Below, in pieces: positions 21,030-32,494 of a stretch of 64,000 bases of DNA. The translations under genes were made by a program, and so were the position numbers. Where the stretch lies: NCBI RefSeq assembly GCF_040183065.1, contig NC_091119.1:107597763-107661762 (forward strand), in the 5' to 3' direction. The notes under the pieces are model-generated. The model was not told the DNA's origin. It saw only the letters and a list, made by a program, of their open reading frames with translations, and did not search any database. How positions within the stretch are numbered: the first letter of the stretch is position 1; each line of letters begins with the position of its first letter. The DNA comes from Periplaneta americana (Eukaryota > Arthropoda > Insecta > Blattodea > Blattidae).

Positions 21030-21655
21030 GGGTTTCTGCCATCATGGAGAATTGCTCCGAATCAACAGACATAACACGGTTCGTTCTCTCATCGCAGCTT
21101 CAATCCGTCAGAATGCTTCCTATGAGGTTCATGAGAAGGTTGGTTGCGTCTCTTCTGATGGCTCTACTAGACGTGCTGATATCATCATAATTGATCGGCA
21201 GAAGGATAAGGGTGTCATTCTTGATCCCACAATCCGTTTCCCGAGATGCATGAGCAACAGCCACAAAAGGTGTGTCGTGAAAAACAAGTCATATAAGAGT
21301 CTTGTTGTCAGCATCTCGGGGCACAATACCACATCACACATTGGACAGTTTTTGGACTGATGTTCGGTCCCCGAGGCACAATCCCGCGAGAAACTTTAAA
21401 TCAACTTAAACAATTTAAAATTTCTGATGCAACGATTGATGCCATAGGATCTCATGAGTTAAAATCATCCTTATCTATAATTAGTAATCATTTGTACCCA
21501 AGAAACTTTTATTGTAAATGATTTCCTATGTTTTCTTATCATTTATCTCAATGTTTTTTTTTCTTTCAAATTGTCACATTATTGTTTTTAATCATTGTTC
21601 GTTATGAATTGATTAGTAGGCCGATCTATTGAACCCTTCTTAAGGGCGGCTTTTT
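21030..21655 (+). mobile_element. LINE 3' fragment with restriction-like endonuclease (R2/R4-like) domain
   Basis: The frame contains RINRHNTVRSLIAASIRQ, then SSDGSTRRADIIIIDRQKDK and GVILDPTIRFP. The spacing of RHN, AD and D-TIR fits the restriction-like endonuclease found at the C-terminus of R2/R4/NeSL-type LINEs. A frameshift follows, after which HITHWTVFGLMFGPRGTIPR and later residues continue to a stop near 21520. A T-rich 3' UTR ends near CTTAAGGGCGGC (about 21648). The 5' part is missing. Clade assignment beyond the endonuclease type is inference. Confidence 0.65.
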
Positions 21656-21960
21656 TTTAATTCATTAAATTAACTAATTTTGGCTGTCATTTACCATTGC
21701 CGTTTACGTCTTCCTGCTTTATATTCAAATCGATTCAGTACTTCATAGAGAGTAGATTGTTGCGAACATGAGTATGTTAGGAATATAAGTTTACTGTAGT
21801 TTAGTTCTTGTGTTAACAGCTGGGAAAATTATACATTATGACCATAATTTTAAATTCATATTTTTTAAGTGTCTGCTTATTTTCTTAGTTTTATATTACT
21901 GATGTTTTTAAGCGTGTGTTTATTTTATTGGTATAAGGGTATGTTTATTTTATTGGTACA

Positions 21961-22370
21961 ATGAGTGATCCTCAAGAAGAATCGTCCACGCCGAAAAAAA
22001 AAACATGAAATCAGGAAAGACTTATCTAAAAGTGAGAAATCTTGGCGGAAACAATCATACGTTGAATCATGGTTGGAGGAACCTCATTTTAAAGGTTGGT
22101 TGGCTAAATCTAATGATCCCTATAACGTAAAATGTTTGTGTTGCAAAAAGGAACTATCAGCCAGTAAGAGTGAATTAGAAAGACACAGCTCCACGCCTTC
22201 GCATAAAAAATGCATTACAGTTGAAAAATGTTCCCAGAATTACCAGTGTTTTTACAAGAAAACCATCTGATGACAAAGTAAAAGTTCAGATTACGATGTT
22301 TGGAGTTCTATCAAGTAGCTTTCAACGAGTTCTTGAAAAGATCGCCCCTTCAACAAGATATTATTAGTAC
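21961..22370 (+). pseudogene. BED/hAT-like transposase N-terminal remnant (part 1)
   Basis: An ATG at 21961 opens MSDPQEESSTPKKKT, which a frameshift at an A-run cuts short. The adjacent frame continues WRKQSYVESWLEEPHFKGWL, then VKCLCCKKELSASKSELERH and STPSHKK. The C-x2-C ... H-x5-H pattern is a BED-like zinc finger of hAT-related transposases. The sequence stops making sense near 22370, where another element (22384-23045) begins. A downstream piece of what may be the same gene resumes at 23047. Confidence 0.6.
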
Positions 22371-22383
22371 ATTATGCAACGAG

Positions 22384-23045
22384 CCTATAATGATAGTAAT
22401 TAAGACGCAAGTATGGATGTTTATGAAATGAGCGCAAGCGAGTTTCATAATATTCATACGAGCGTCTTAATTACCATTATAGGCAAGTTTCATACGACTT
22501 TTTATGCTCGACCATATTTCTAACTTGAAATTATTCAGATGTATACATTTTTTTTTATCTGAAAAGATCGGAAGTGACCTTGTTCTAGGTCGTGAATTGT
22601 GAGATGTGCGCAGACGCGAAAGTATTGATTTTTTCCGAGGAACAATAATGTCATTGACCTTGATGTAATCCCTTTAAACTTGATATAACCTTGATTATTG
22701 AATTCGACATTGAAAAACGAGATGACAAATTGGATTTATTTTGAATATTATTTACAATTAACGCTAATTATTATAGTAAGAGAACATAACCTTCTGCGAC
22801 AGTATTGGATTTCCAGCCTCCGTAACTTTTCGCTAATTCTCTTTCGATTGCATATCCGAGAATAATCGATACTTGCGGTTTTATAACGGTACAAAGCTGA
22901 CTTGTCATTGGCTGAACACCTGTAAGCTGAGTTGTCATTGGCTGAAGATCTGTACTTTAATGAGTAGGTGTACTTTAATGACATGCATTAAAGGACTGCT
23001 ACCAGGTGTATAATTACTACATTTCGGCATGGTCGAGCATAAAAG
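22384..23045. mobile_element. insertion with 100-bp palindrome and inverted ends
   Basis: At 22384-22483 a near-perfect palindrome starts CCTATAATGATAGTAATTAA, ends TTAATTACCATTATAGG and has a GAGCGCAAGCGAG centre. Just to its right TTATGCTCGACCAT (22502-22515) is matched in inverted form by ATGGTCGAGCATAA (23029-23042). Between them a ~30-bp direct repeat, TTGTCATTGGCTGAA, occurs twice (about 22897-22956). It splits the transposase relic on either side, so it is probably a mobile insertion. Its family and target duplication were not determined. Confidence 0.55.
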
Positions 23046-23046
23046 T

Positions 23047-23266
23047 AATTTATTTGACTTTTCTAGATCCAAAAATTGCATTAGGTGTCAGTAAGATTGT
23101 TGAAAGGTCTAGTATCACACTTACTTCATTAGTTGATAAATATAAGACAAAAATAAACCAAGAATCAGTATTAAATGAATGGAGTCTTTTACTCAATTAC
23201 TTTTCTTCTGAAGAGAAAACTGCTTATCTAAATTTGCCTGTACTAGAATTTTGGAAGCGAATAGAG
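23047..23266 (+). pseudogene. hAT-like transposase remnant (part 2), cut by a hAT insertion
   Basis: The open frame reads LTFLDPKIALGVSKIVERSS, then LVDKYKTKINQESVLNEWSL and LNLPVLEFWKRIE. This fits the C-terminal helical region of hAT-type transposases (a dimerisation-like LPVLEFW stretch). It ends exactly at the target duplication of the hAT element at 23267-24837. Its joining with the BED-finger piece upstream is plausible but not proven. Confidence 0.5.
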
Positions 23267-23445
23267 CAGTGGCGGCTCGTGAACTTGTGGATTGGGGGAG
23301 CTGCAGTAGATTTTGGTACATACAAATTTCACTTCTTGATATCATTACTAATAAGTATAGGACAAAAATAAATGCACTACATATCGAAAAACCAAAACTG
23401 CCTGACTTAGTTAGGAGATGTCTGTGGCATCATTTGCCATAATCG

Positions 23446-23484
<39 letters not shown>

Positions 23485-24837
23485 AGTACAATCGATTTCA
23501 GTCTGAATTTCAGATCGGCAGACACTCAACAAGCAATCTACCAGTTCATTCTGATTTGTTTTAGAATTACCTTTAAACAGCGGCATGTTCCAAATAATTT
23601 TTGAGAGGCTCGTTTAGATTACTCACGGACTGTAGCAATACCAGGGTTCTTCTAATCGTTTTTTTCATCATGTTCCCTAAGGGGAAGTTCATATTGGCCA
23701 CAAAATTTGATAAATTAATACTTTTTAAAATAATTTCACGATTTTTCCTCACTTCTTGATTATGTTTGTTCTGTTCGCTTCACATAATTGAGTAGAAATA
23801 TTACTTTTGCCTAACATAGCCAATGAAACAAAAGTTTTCAGGTGAGATTGTCAAGATTCGTGCTTTTTAATTTTTAGGTGCAAATGTCCTAAATCTGTCA
23901 CACCACTCCTAGTCCATGCAGCATCACCACCAAAGAGGAGGCAAGGAAAACAAAATACTGAATTTTTTTGTTCGCATCCACGTAACCACAAATGCTTAGC
24001 GTAAATTTCATATATGCACTATTTCGGCTGGATGAAGCTTAAGTAAGATTTAAGTCGGGTAACGGACGACCCTTTAATTTCACTTCATTACATCAATATT
24101 CTCCGCAAGGGAAAGTTGAGAAAAATAAAATTAATATTCTGTAATTCACACACACTCATGCTTACAAATTTGCACTGGTTAAGTTGCGGTATTAAGACGT
24201 CACACCAAAGCAACACTCAGATATACTGATGGGCAACAATTTTCTAAAACTGGAAAAGAAGTCTCTTTCGTATCTTACGTGCTATATCAAAAGGATTCTA
24301 CTCGTGCAATCATTTTTAGTTAAGGCAAATATTAGGTTCTGCTGGAGGCTGGATATATACGTAATAATAAGGCAAAAGAGAATATTAATTTCGTTATATT
24401 AACGCGATAAGATTCTACAAGAATAAGTATGTGAAGATAAAATAAAAATGTCATTAAGTTCGAAGCAAATAGAGAATCCATTTGACGCAGCATTACAATA
24501 GCGGTGTGGGAGGGGAGGAAAGGTCTTCCCTTGTCGCCTGGCTCTGCAACCACTGCAGCGAAATATGGGTTTTAAACAGCGGCCTTTTCCCTCTGTTTCC
24601 CTTCACCTCTCTACCCCCTGACCGAGTAAGACACACTCTCTATGAGCTGTCTCACCCTGCAGTGGCCAGAACGACTTTAAATGCAGTGTCAATCCCAGTA
24701 AAGTCGACGCGCAATAAAGCAATTTACCAATAAAAGCTGTAACAATTCTTCTACAAGTTAAAATAAATATTATTTTTATTTTCCTGCTAAAGCAGGGAGT
24801 GCTGCAGCTCCGCAGCTCTTATGGACGAGCTGCCCTG
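23267..24837 (-). mobile_element. hAT element copy 2, 1571 bp, inverted relative to copy 1
   Basis: It begins CAGTGGCGGCTCGTGA and ends GGACGAGCTGCCCTG, the same terminal repeats as the element at 13249-14875 but in opposite orientation. A perfect 8-bp duplication GAATAGAG flanks it at 23259-23266 and 24838-24845. Internal homology to copy 1 extends over most of its length (for example TGCAGTGTCAATCCCAGTAA). An A-run (23450-23482) is present here. The zinc-finger frame is broken, so it is non-autonomous. Confidence 0.92.
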
Positions 24838-24929
24838 GAATAGAGGAATGTCACAATTTCAATTCTGAATTTTTGTTAAAAAATTTAGGAAAACTAGGCA
24901 AAAGCTAGAATAGAATATGCTCCGAAATT

Positions 24930-26600
24930 AATCACTCATTTGGTTTCAATAGATCAGCTAAAGCATGGAGGGCCATCAGAAGAATGAGAATGTCTAGAAA
25001 CAGAATAAATTCAGTGCCTTTAATGTCAATGGGATCATGGATAAATCATTATGAAAATATTCTGACTGAGGAGAGAAGAGAATATTTATAAGAAAATGCA
25101 CCAGATGACAACTGTAAAGAATCAGAGGGCCCTGTTCTTGAGAAAGAAGTGAGTGGTGACCTGGTAAGGTCACGGAATGGTAAGACACCTAGTCCCAGAG
25201 CAGTACCCATGGGGTTATGAAATATGGAAGTGTCAAGCTCATACGGAGTATAACTAGAATATTAAATCAAATTCTCCAAGGAGATACTATCCCCGAAGAT
25301 TGGACATTGCCTTATAACATCCTAATGTTTAAGAAGAGACATCTATTTAATTAATTATCGAGATATCAGTGTTATCGTCTCAGTGAGTAGATTTAGTAAA
25401 TTAATAACTTTCAGGATTGAGAAAAGTCTCCTATGTCAGGGTTCCCAGATTTTAGATCTACCAAGGAGGGACATTCTTTTTCTACCATAATATAGGGTAC
25501 AGTGCTTACGTTTTGTCTTAAAGAAAGAATGATATGAATATGGGCAGAGTTGACATTTTCATGACTACAAAAAAAAAAAAAAAAAAGAAAAAAGAAAGAA
25601 TAAAAAATATCCCTTTATATACAGTAGAAAAAACTAAGATGAATGTCAAAATTTAAATTTTAATAAAAAAATATATTATAAATACATGTTTCCAAGTACA
25701 AAATAATATTTATGACTATAAGTTACATCACGTTTCTCTGGCATCTTTCTAAAGGGCTTGTGGCAATAATAGTCTATGTTATGCCAAATTATTACTAACT
25801 TAATGACTAAATAGTACTTCTCTCTCAGAGATTTCCCCAGCTGTTTTTTTATCAATTGTAAAGCACAAATTCAAAAATATGGCACCAGATGTGACAAAAT
25901 ATTTAAATTTTAATGTTTATTAATTGATAACAATGATATAAAATTTGCTGATACCTGAATTCGTACTCATTTTGTGCCTTAGCACCTTACTGCTCCAAAT
26001 CAATAATTTAACATACCGTACAGTATACATTTTCAGAGATTCCTACATACCCGTACTGTATTTATTACTGGACTTTAGCATTTTCAACAAGCTTTTTTCC
26101 ATTCTCTTTGCCATACATTTGTGATGAACGTCTCTTTTTAAATGTTTAAAAATACCATATTCACCACCGAATTAGCTGTTGCAAAACTTACACTTGCCAA
26201 AATATTAGTTTTTTTTTTAATATGAAAACTTACATTCTTAAGAAAATCAATTTAAATTTGTTGTAATTATTTAGGCCTAGGTCAAAAAAATTACTAGGTA
26301 ACGATAAAATTATACAAATTACATTAATTTTCTAAAGGAGGGACTTTTTGTGTCCGGCCTCGAATTGAAGCGGGACTCGGGACTTTTATATGAAAATTGG
26401 GACATGTCCCACCAAATCAGGACATCTGGCAACCCTGTCCTATGTGTCAAAAGAACAGGGAAGTTTTACTGCAGCAAAGTCCTGTTTAGGCAATATATTA
26501 AATTTATACTTCAATAGATCTGGAAAAAAGAATGGCAAAGGGACAGGAAACACACCTTATCTTTCCACACTAGTGGAAGTAGAGTGAAAGTGATAGTGCA
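24930..26600 (+). mobile_element. LINE RT fragment split by a hAT insertion
   Basis: The left part contains SRNRINSVPLMSMGSWINHY, NGKTPSPRAVP and YGSVKLIRSITRILNQ, then QGDTIPEDWTLPYNILMFKK, the start of an APE-type LINE reverse transcriptase, up to RIEKSL at 25430. The right part resumes at 26446 with KEQGSFTAAKSCLGNI, the next conserved RT block. The 1001 bp between (25437-26437) are a separate transposon. Several stops and frameshifts show that the LINE is old. It appears related to the fragments at 12280, 27616 and 43950. Confidence 0.85.
25437..26437. mobile_element. hAT-type element, 1001 bp, inserted in the LINE
   Basis: It begins CAGGGTTCCCAGAT and ends ATCTGGCAACCCTG, inverted repeats with one mismatch. 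A perfect 8-bp duplication TCCTATGT flanks it at 25429-25436 and 26438-26445, and the LINE reading resumes on the other side. No transposase was found; the interior is AT-rich with A-runs. It is a non-autonomous hAT element younger than the LINE. Confidence 0.92.
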
Positions 26601-26816
26601 CAGTGCAGCTCCCCACATGCTTCTCGCTGATCACTTAGTTAAATGAGTCTAGAACACGCGAGATAAACTATAGAAAGGACAGTTTTTTTACAATTTAAAA
26701 TTATGAAAATGCTAAAATGCCTAACTTTTCAAAAACTATGTTGAAAGTGTTCCCATTTGATGCAAGGCAGGCATTTTGATATACGCAGTTCGGCTTCCAA
26801 AATGATGGCTATTTCT
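26601..26816. other. no gene recognised
   Basis: Short unassigned stretch between the LINE and the mariner relic. Confidence 0.5.
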
Positions 26817-27080
26817 TTATGTTTTTAGTAATTTTGTAGCATTACGTGCTGATGTACGGCTGACCACCTCTTGTACTAACTTCATGAGAGATTTTCGCGG
26901 TGATTGTTCTAATTGAGCACTGATCTCATCCAACTTTTCTTCTATTAAAATATGACGTCTTCGTCTTCTTTTCTTGTCTAATATTAAGCCTATCAGTGCC
27001 TTAGTTTTGAGTTTATTCACTATTTTATCTGTAGTCCTTTCAGGTGGATCAGTACCAGAACAACGTTCTTGAAATTCTCT
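26817..27080 (-). pseudogene. mariner-like transposase N-terminal fragment
   Basis: The minus strand encodes FQERCSGTDPPERTTDKIVN, then RHILIEEKLDEISAQLEQSP, RKSLMKLVQEV and NATKLLK. This is the helix-turn-helix DNA-binding part of mariner/Tc1-type transposases (the SPRKSL-RLAQ-G-S--SA pattern). The catalytic half is absent. It may be related to the C-terminal relic at 2719-3114. Confidence 0.75.
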
Positions 27081-27171
27081 CTATGAAATGACTCTATAAT
27101 GGAAAACTCTGATTGAGGTTTTGGTTGATATGTATTATGTACATCTATTATCAGGCAGTACATCTCACTTG

Positions 27172-27450
27172 ACGATATGTGTCAGAGGAAGAACAGTTGT
27201 TTGTATGCATCTGAAGTCTGACTAGTGTAGACGATATGTGTCAGAGGAAGAACAGTTGTTTGTACGCATCTGAAGTCTGACTAGTGTAATATTATGTAGC
27301 TAGTGGGCGATGTATGCAGTGGAGAGGGAAAGGAACTGGTCACCCTACCCCATTATCTCCTGGCTTAGCCGCCTCATAAGTGGTGCCTTCTTGGTATCAC
27401 TTGTGAGGTTCAGACCTGTCTTCGGACAGTTGACTGAACAACAACAACAA
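27172..27450 (+). mobile_element. SINE-like repeat with internal 59-bp tandem duplication and (CAA)n tail
   Basis: The repeat ends GTTGACTGAACAACAACAAC, a (CAA)n tail. Its body matches the partial, inverted copy at 10953-11075. At its 5' side, a 59-bp unit (ACGATATGTGTCAGAGGAAG...) occurs twice in direct tandem at 27172-27230 and 27231-27289, with one substitution seen. No A or B box was identified, so derivation from a tRNA is not shown. Confidence 0.7.
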
Positions 27451-27454
27451 TGGA

Positions 27455-27615
27455 AAAACTTGACATCCAAGAAAATGTGGTTGATCATCTGGAATGTCGA
27501 AATGTTCAATGATTTGGGCATGTCCAATGGATACTAGAAATGCAATGACCCAAAAATATTTTAATTGATCCCGTCCAAGAAGAATAAAAAAGGACGCCCT
27601 CGATTTACGTGAAGA
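27455..27615 (+). mobile_element. LINE RT C-terminal tail fragment
   Basis: Broken frames give FGHVQWILEMQ and LIDPVQEE-KRTPS, matching the RW-GHV-RM ... GRPR end of LINE polyproteins. It is abutted head to head by the endonuclease fragment on the other strand. Confidence 0.5.
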
Positions 27616-28480
27616 GGAGGAAGAAGTCCAAGTATATTCGTGTATATCCTTATGAGGGAATGTTGTACTTCTGACAATTACATTTTTTGATGTGGTAAAG
27701 TTGACTAACCTAACACCATTATCATTACTAGTCACATGTAGGCTTCTGTTTTCCAATAGATGGTTTAAAAATATCCTCCCGTCCTACTTTAGCATTGAAA
27801 TCCCCCAATAAAATTTCCATGTGATATCTAGATAGCTGATTAAAAGTGTGTTCCAATTCCTCATAGAAGCTATCCTTTATATGGTCGTCTTCCTCTTCTA
27901 TAGGGGCTGAGTATTTGTAACTACGATATCACACCATCTACCCTTAAGTACTAAATACGATAACCTGTCACTGATAAATTCAACCTTCTTTACTGCTGAT
28001 TTTATTCTTTTGTGAACAAAGAATCCTGTTGCTGATTGGCGATTATTTCCTTTTTCCATAATATGACAATCTCCTATTTGTGATATGCCATTCCCGTCTA
28101 ATCTAACCTCCTGTATGCCCACAAAGTCTATTTTATATCTAGCTAGCTCTTTTGCTACTAATGTTACCCCTCCTATTCTATATAGACTTGTAACATTCCA
28201 GGTTTCAAATCTCATAACCTTATTTCTTGCTGTGGTCGTGCAAGAGAATCAGTCCCATTCTGAGGCTTATTTTGAGGTTTCGTAACAAGCTGTTTATTAC
28301 GGTGATGGATTGTTAGCCTTTCGCCCAACTTTCAAGCTGGAGAACCACCCCTTATTGGCCATCCGTGACTGCTTATTTAGTATATTCGCAGCTATCCTCG
28401 ATATCTGAAGGCTGTCTCCTCTATATAGTGGAAATAAATTAAAGAATAAATGCGGCAGAAATAAATTAAAAAAAAAAACT
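27616..28480 (-). mobile_element. LINE 5' fragment: apurinic endonuclease domain
   Basis: The minus strand encodes FETWNVTSLYRIGG, then LARYKIDFVGIQEVRLDGNG (the NV and QE motifs of APE endonucleases), FFVHKRIKSAVKKVEFISDR and LVLKGRWCDIVVTN. After a frameshift come ILLGDFNAKVGREDIFKP (the GDFN catalytic motif) and SNDNGVRLVNF. Sequence from 28216 to 28480 is the probable 5' UTR. At least three frame changes inactivate it. Confidence 0.85.
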
Positions 28481-31400
28481 AAATGAGAAGCCTCTCATTT
28501 ATTTACGCATTTACGGATTTAAGGTATTTATAAGAAGTAGCACAGTGAATTAATATAGATTTTTTACTTAATGTTATTGGTACTTAGGTTAAAGTTCCTG
28601 TACTATGAATATTTTTCACTGTGAGCAAAAGTGAATAATAGTTGTAGTGATGGTTGCCTTCCTCTTTGCCGTCAACGTGTACACAGATGGAATAACAGAT
28701 GTAGACCTGTATGAAGTTTCAAACTGACTGACTGACTGACAAAACTGTCTGAGTCAGACTGTATGTGATTAATGCAGTGCTTCCTAACCCATACAACTCC
28801 TTTCTGTTCCAACTGTTAACTACACTTGGAAAGTATAAATTTTAGATTTGTGTACATTAAAAAAAACCGTCATGCCACGAGTCACTGTTCACACATCCCT
28901 GCATCTCGTGTCTTACTGGTTGTAGGAATGATGTCGACTTGGCTGAAAATAAAAACATTGCATATCCAGTGCTCATAGTGGGAGAGGAAAGCAGAAAACG
29001 AAGCAACAATCCAGACAGACTAAAGTCGTGTATTAGTGCCACTGTTTAATCTGGAGAATAGAAATATATCAACAAATTCTTGCTACCTTCCCTTCAGGAG
29101 CAATGATTTTGATTTGAACGTGCAGGCAGCCACACAGATGATCATATTGGTAAGTATTAACTCCAGTATCTTCAAGAAGCACATTCTCAATAATGTCCTC
29201 TAGTCCACACTGAGCACTGTTTATATAAAATGATTCGTAATCAAAAAATTATATATTTTGGTCATCACATTACGATACAATAAATCTTCATTAGGAAAAA
29301 GGCCATGTGAAAAGTGCTTAACTTAGCCTACAGCTGGTATCTCGTCTCGTGTTTTGAGATCGAGATGATCAGTAAAAAATAATGTTAAAAAGTTCGCCGA
29401 AGCAAAGCCAACTGAAATCAAACTGGGAGTATCTGGGTAACTCTGGGTTCGAATCTATCTACAGGCAGTGAATCTTTAAAATGATCCGTCACTTGACAAG
29501 TTATAAGGCTCAGCCGCTTCATGACAGTACCAGACTGTGTTCACACTCCGACAATATTCTCAGAGGGACTGTGGAGACGCCCTTAGCAGAACAGTAGTAG
29601 GAAACAGATTTACGTTACTCATCAACACTAGAAGAATGAATTAAAAAGTTTCATGTGGCCGGTATCTTGCTATTATTCGAATTAAAACAAAATTATATTT
29701 CTGTGTTCCTGTGCACTTTGCTTACCAATATTAAAAATAAAATTACTTATTACTTTAAATAATATATAACTGACAAGAAATCCATAATATATTCCCAGTT
29801 CAATATGCAATGCATACAAATGAATATAAGTGTCACTTTCACGCTATGTTCCCATAATTGAATTATGTAATTAATAATGATTAAAATAAACAAGTACATG
29901 CTCATTTTCACACAGACCTTGCAATATGACAGTCTTCCTTCAACTTGCCACATTAGCATCGTAAGTATGGCAATGATGCCGATGATCTATTCTCCAATGC
30001 TGTTCCCAAGATTTTATTAAAATCAGTCCATCTATCAAGTGTGGTACAGAATGTCTTATGCAACTATTGTGAAGTAGTTGTAGGTAGGAGTGGCTGAAAA
30101 CCTCCATTCACCTTGTACAATGGACATTATAGAGGGCGTCTCCAGCATACTTCTAAGTTTCTCAAACACTCCAAACTACTCAAGCACTAGCCAACGCCCA
30201 TAAAAAGGCCTTTCACCTTCAGTTCAGGCAGCCAGTTATTCCTAACAATCTAATGAAACTAAAGCATTCACGCAATAAAATATAGAGCAAAGCAACAGCC
30301 ATTCTTCTGACCATTTCTCACTTTTTTTTTAACATATGCCCACAGATATCTCTGGCTGCCATAGTCCAAAGTTACAAGACCATTTGATGAAGGGCAATGA
30401 CAAGTGCAAGTATAAGATCACCTTTAATGTGAACCCATGGTACAGTACATACCAATTTGCTGTTGGCACTAACATGTTCAATTGCAATACGTGCATTACT
30501 AAATTCAAGTGATTACAAAAAAAGATTTATAACAAAACGACTTCACTTGATGGTTGTGACTGTGAACAAAAGAACTGTATGGACGAGTTCCCATTTGGAA
30601 AAGCATCACAGATTTCCTTTCATCATGCGGCACTGTCAACAAATCACACATCGCTATAAGTCACTCGGCACCTAAACCAAGTTGAACAACAGGAGGTACA
30701 TATTACAAACTCAATTCTTAAAACAATATATCCTACAAACTGTTTAGATAATTCATCCTTCAGTAAAATATTACGCCCTCTATAATACATCTTGAGGTAA
30801 TATACACCTTTCTATAAATTATTGTTTCTAAGCCAAGAAAACCATCCCTTCACTGTTAATAGTTTCCATTCTACAGTCAGTCCAGAAAACAGTGATTTAC
30901 TGGTATTCAATACAAGAGAAGCCGTGATATATTTAGTAGAGCTGTTAGAAGAAGGGTTCGGCTGAATGTGAGATCAAGACATTTTTCTCTTTGCTACAAG
31001 TTCCACAACAGTTATGGGGACCTTCGATGTTCTATTTTAATGATAACGAGGGATTATTTGTATAGAGTAAAAGCTCCTTTTAGATCAGATGTCAAGAAAG
31101 CATAGGAGTTCTACTTTCTTCTCAGACTGAAATGTTTCACAGATGTGAATGGCATGTGGAAACTATCTGACTCGGAAAACTCCAGGTCCCTTTGCCAATG
31201 GTAGTAGGTACCTGATAAAGATCCTGATCACAAGGTTACACAGGTAGTAAGTAGTTCCTAAATCAACCCTAAGATGATCTGACGAAGGGATGGAAAATAC
31301 ATAAAACCTGATCCTGCATGTTGTAATATAATTCAAAAAGGTAGTAATCCCTCCACGTAAAACACTAACATTATTATCATAAACTACATGGATTAGACCT

Positions 31401-31932
31401 CCTAGTCTGTTCGGTTTCCATAAAATTTTGTTTAATTTAAAAATTGTTCTCTCCAGCATTTTCTAGGTCTGACAATATTTCGTTTTTCAATAGGTTTATA
31501 ATTATATATTTCTTTATTGTATTATAAATGGTTCCATTCTAAGCATATGTGTAAACCAATTGTCTCTATATTCTACTAGTTTATCTATTATATTACAGAT
31601 TTAATTTACCAGAGAGAATGGGACATACTTTTTAGATCTCATATCTCAGTGAAGGGAAATTTTCAACTGTACTGTGTTGTGATGGGAGATGGGCAATACT
31701 GTACCAAAAGGTGACTAACACAGCTATGAAGATTAACAATAACCGAAAAAAGTGGCCCCCTGTCTACTCAGTCGAACAGACAGAAGATTACTTCTAACCT
31801 AGGGGAGAAAAAACCCTTAAAAAGGATAATAGGACAATGGGTGGATGCGACAAATCAACACATCTATGAGAATACTTGGAAGAAGACAAATCCTGGTCTT
31901 CTAGATTAGGATTGTGCGGCAAGGTGACACCC

Positions 31933-31933
<1 letters not shown>
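28481..31933. other. 3.5 kb with no identified gene
   Basis: AT-rich DNA without a supported exon. A 49-codon minus-strand frame at 29061-29222 and the RSRHFSLCYKFHNSYGD piece near 31000 (plus strand) could not be assigned. At 29450 a B-box-like GGTTCGAATCT occurs without an A box. Confidence 0.5.

Positions 31934-31967
<34 letters not shown>
31934..31967. repeat. poly(A) tract, 34 nt
   Basis: An uninterrupted A-run, possibly a retroposon tail. The sequence to its left (about 31770-31930) is vaguely like a LINE 3' region. Confidence 0.9.
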
Positions 31968-31971
<4 letters not shown>

Positions 31972-32494
31972 GTTCATCGGTTTCACAATATAACTTACAA
32001 CAGTCCCCAAACATATGTAATATAAAGTATAGCTGCAATTGCATACCATTGGTACTTTTGTCACTTTGGAATGCAGGAATTCCTTGTTCAATTTACACGG
32101 ATGTTCTCGTGTTCTACCATCAAGCAAACGAGATTTCTCACTGGGGCAATCAGATGGCAATACCTGATCTCTATCCACAGTGAAAATGAAGAAAAGCAAC
32201 AGAAGTCAACTGTAGTATTGTTGGAATTGAAAGGGGGAGGGAGGGGAAAACAAAGAATTCCCCCTCTTCTGGAATTTTTTCACAAGTTCTGCAATTCTGT
32301 GTTCATTACCAACTGGGGAAAGAAAATTCCCTCGGAAATACTGTCTGCTGCTATTGTTGTTTTAGTGATACATTAGGCGAGCAAGAATGAGTTATGATAC
32401 TACAAAATCATAACACCATCTCTGATGCCATGGTCATTAAAATGGACTTTAAAATCACAAACACCAATAAGAGATGATAATAATAATAATTTGT
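31968..32494. other. no gene recognised
   Basis: Unassigned; a short (TAA)n run lies near 32478. Confidence 0.5.

Noticed and set aside
27172-27289. CRISPR-like direct repeats
   Set aside because: Just two adjacent 59-bp units without spacers, in a SINE-like repeat of an animal genome.
29097-29148. Possible plus-strand exon with CCCTTCAG and GTAAGT borders
   Set aside because: A single short exon-like interval without neighbours in phase; it overlaps the minus-strand frame above and can be chance.
29061-29222. 49-codon minus-strand frame containing GCLHVQIKIIAPEGKV
   Set aside because: It looks protein-like but has no start, no clear splice sites and no family I can name. Length alone is not convincing.
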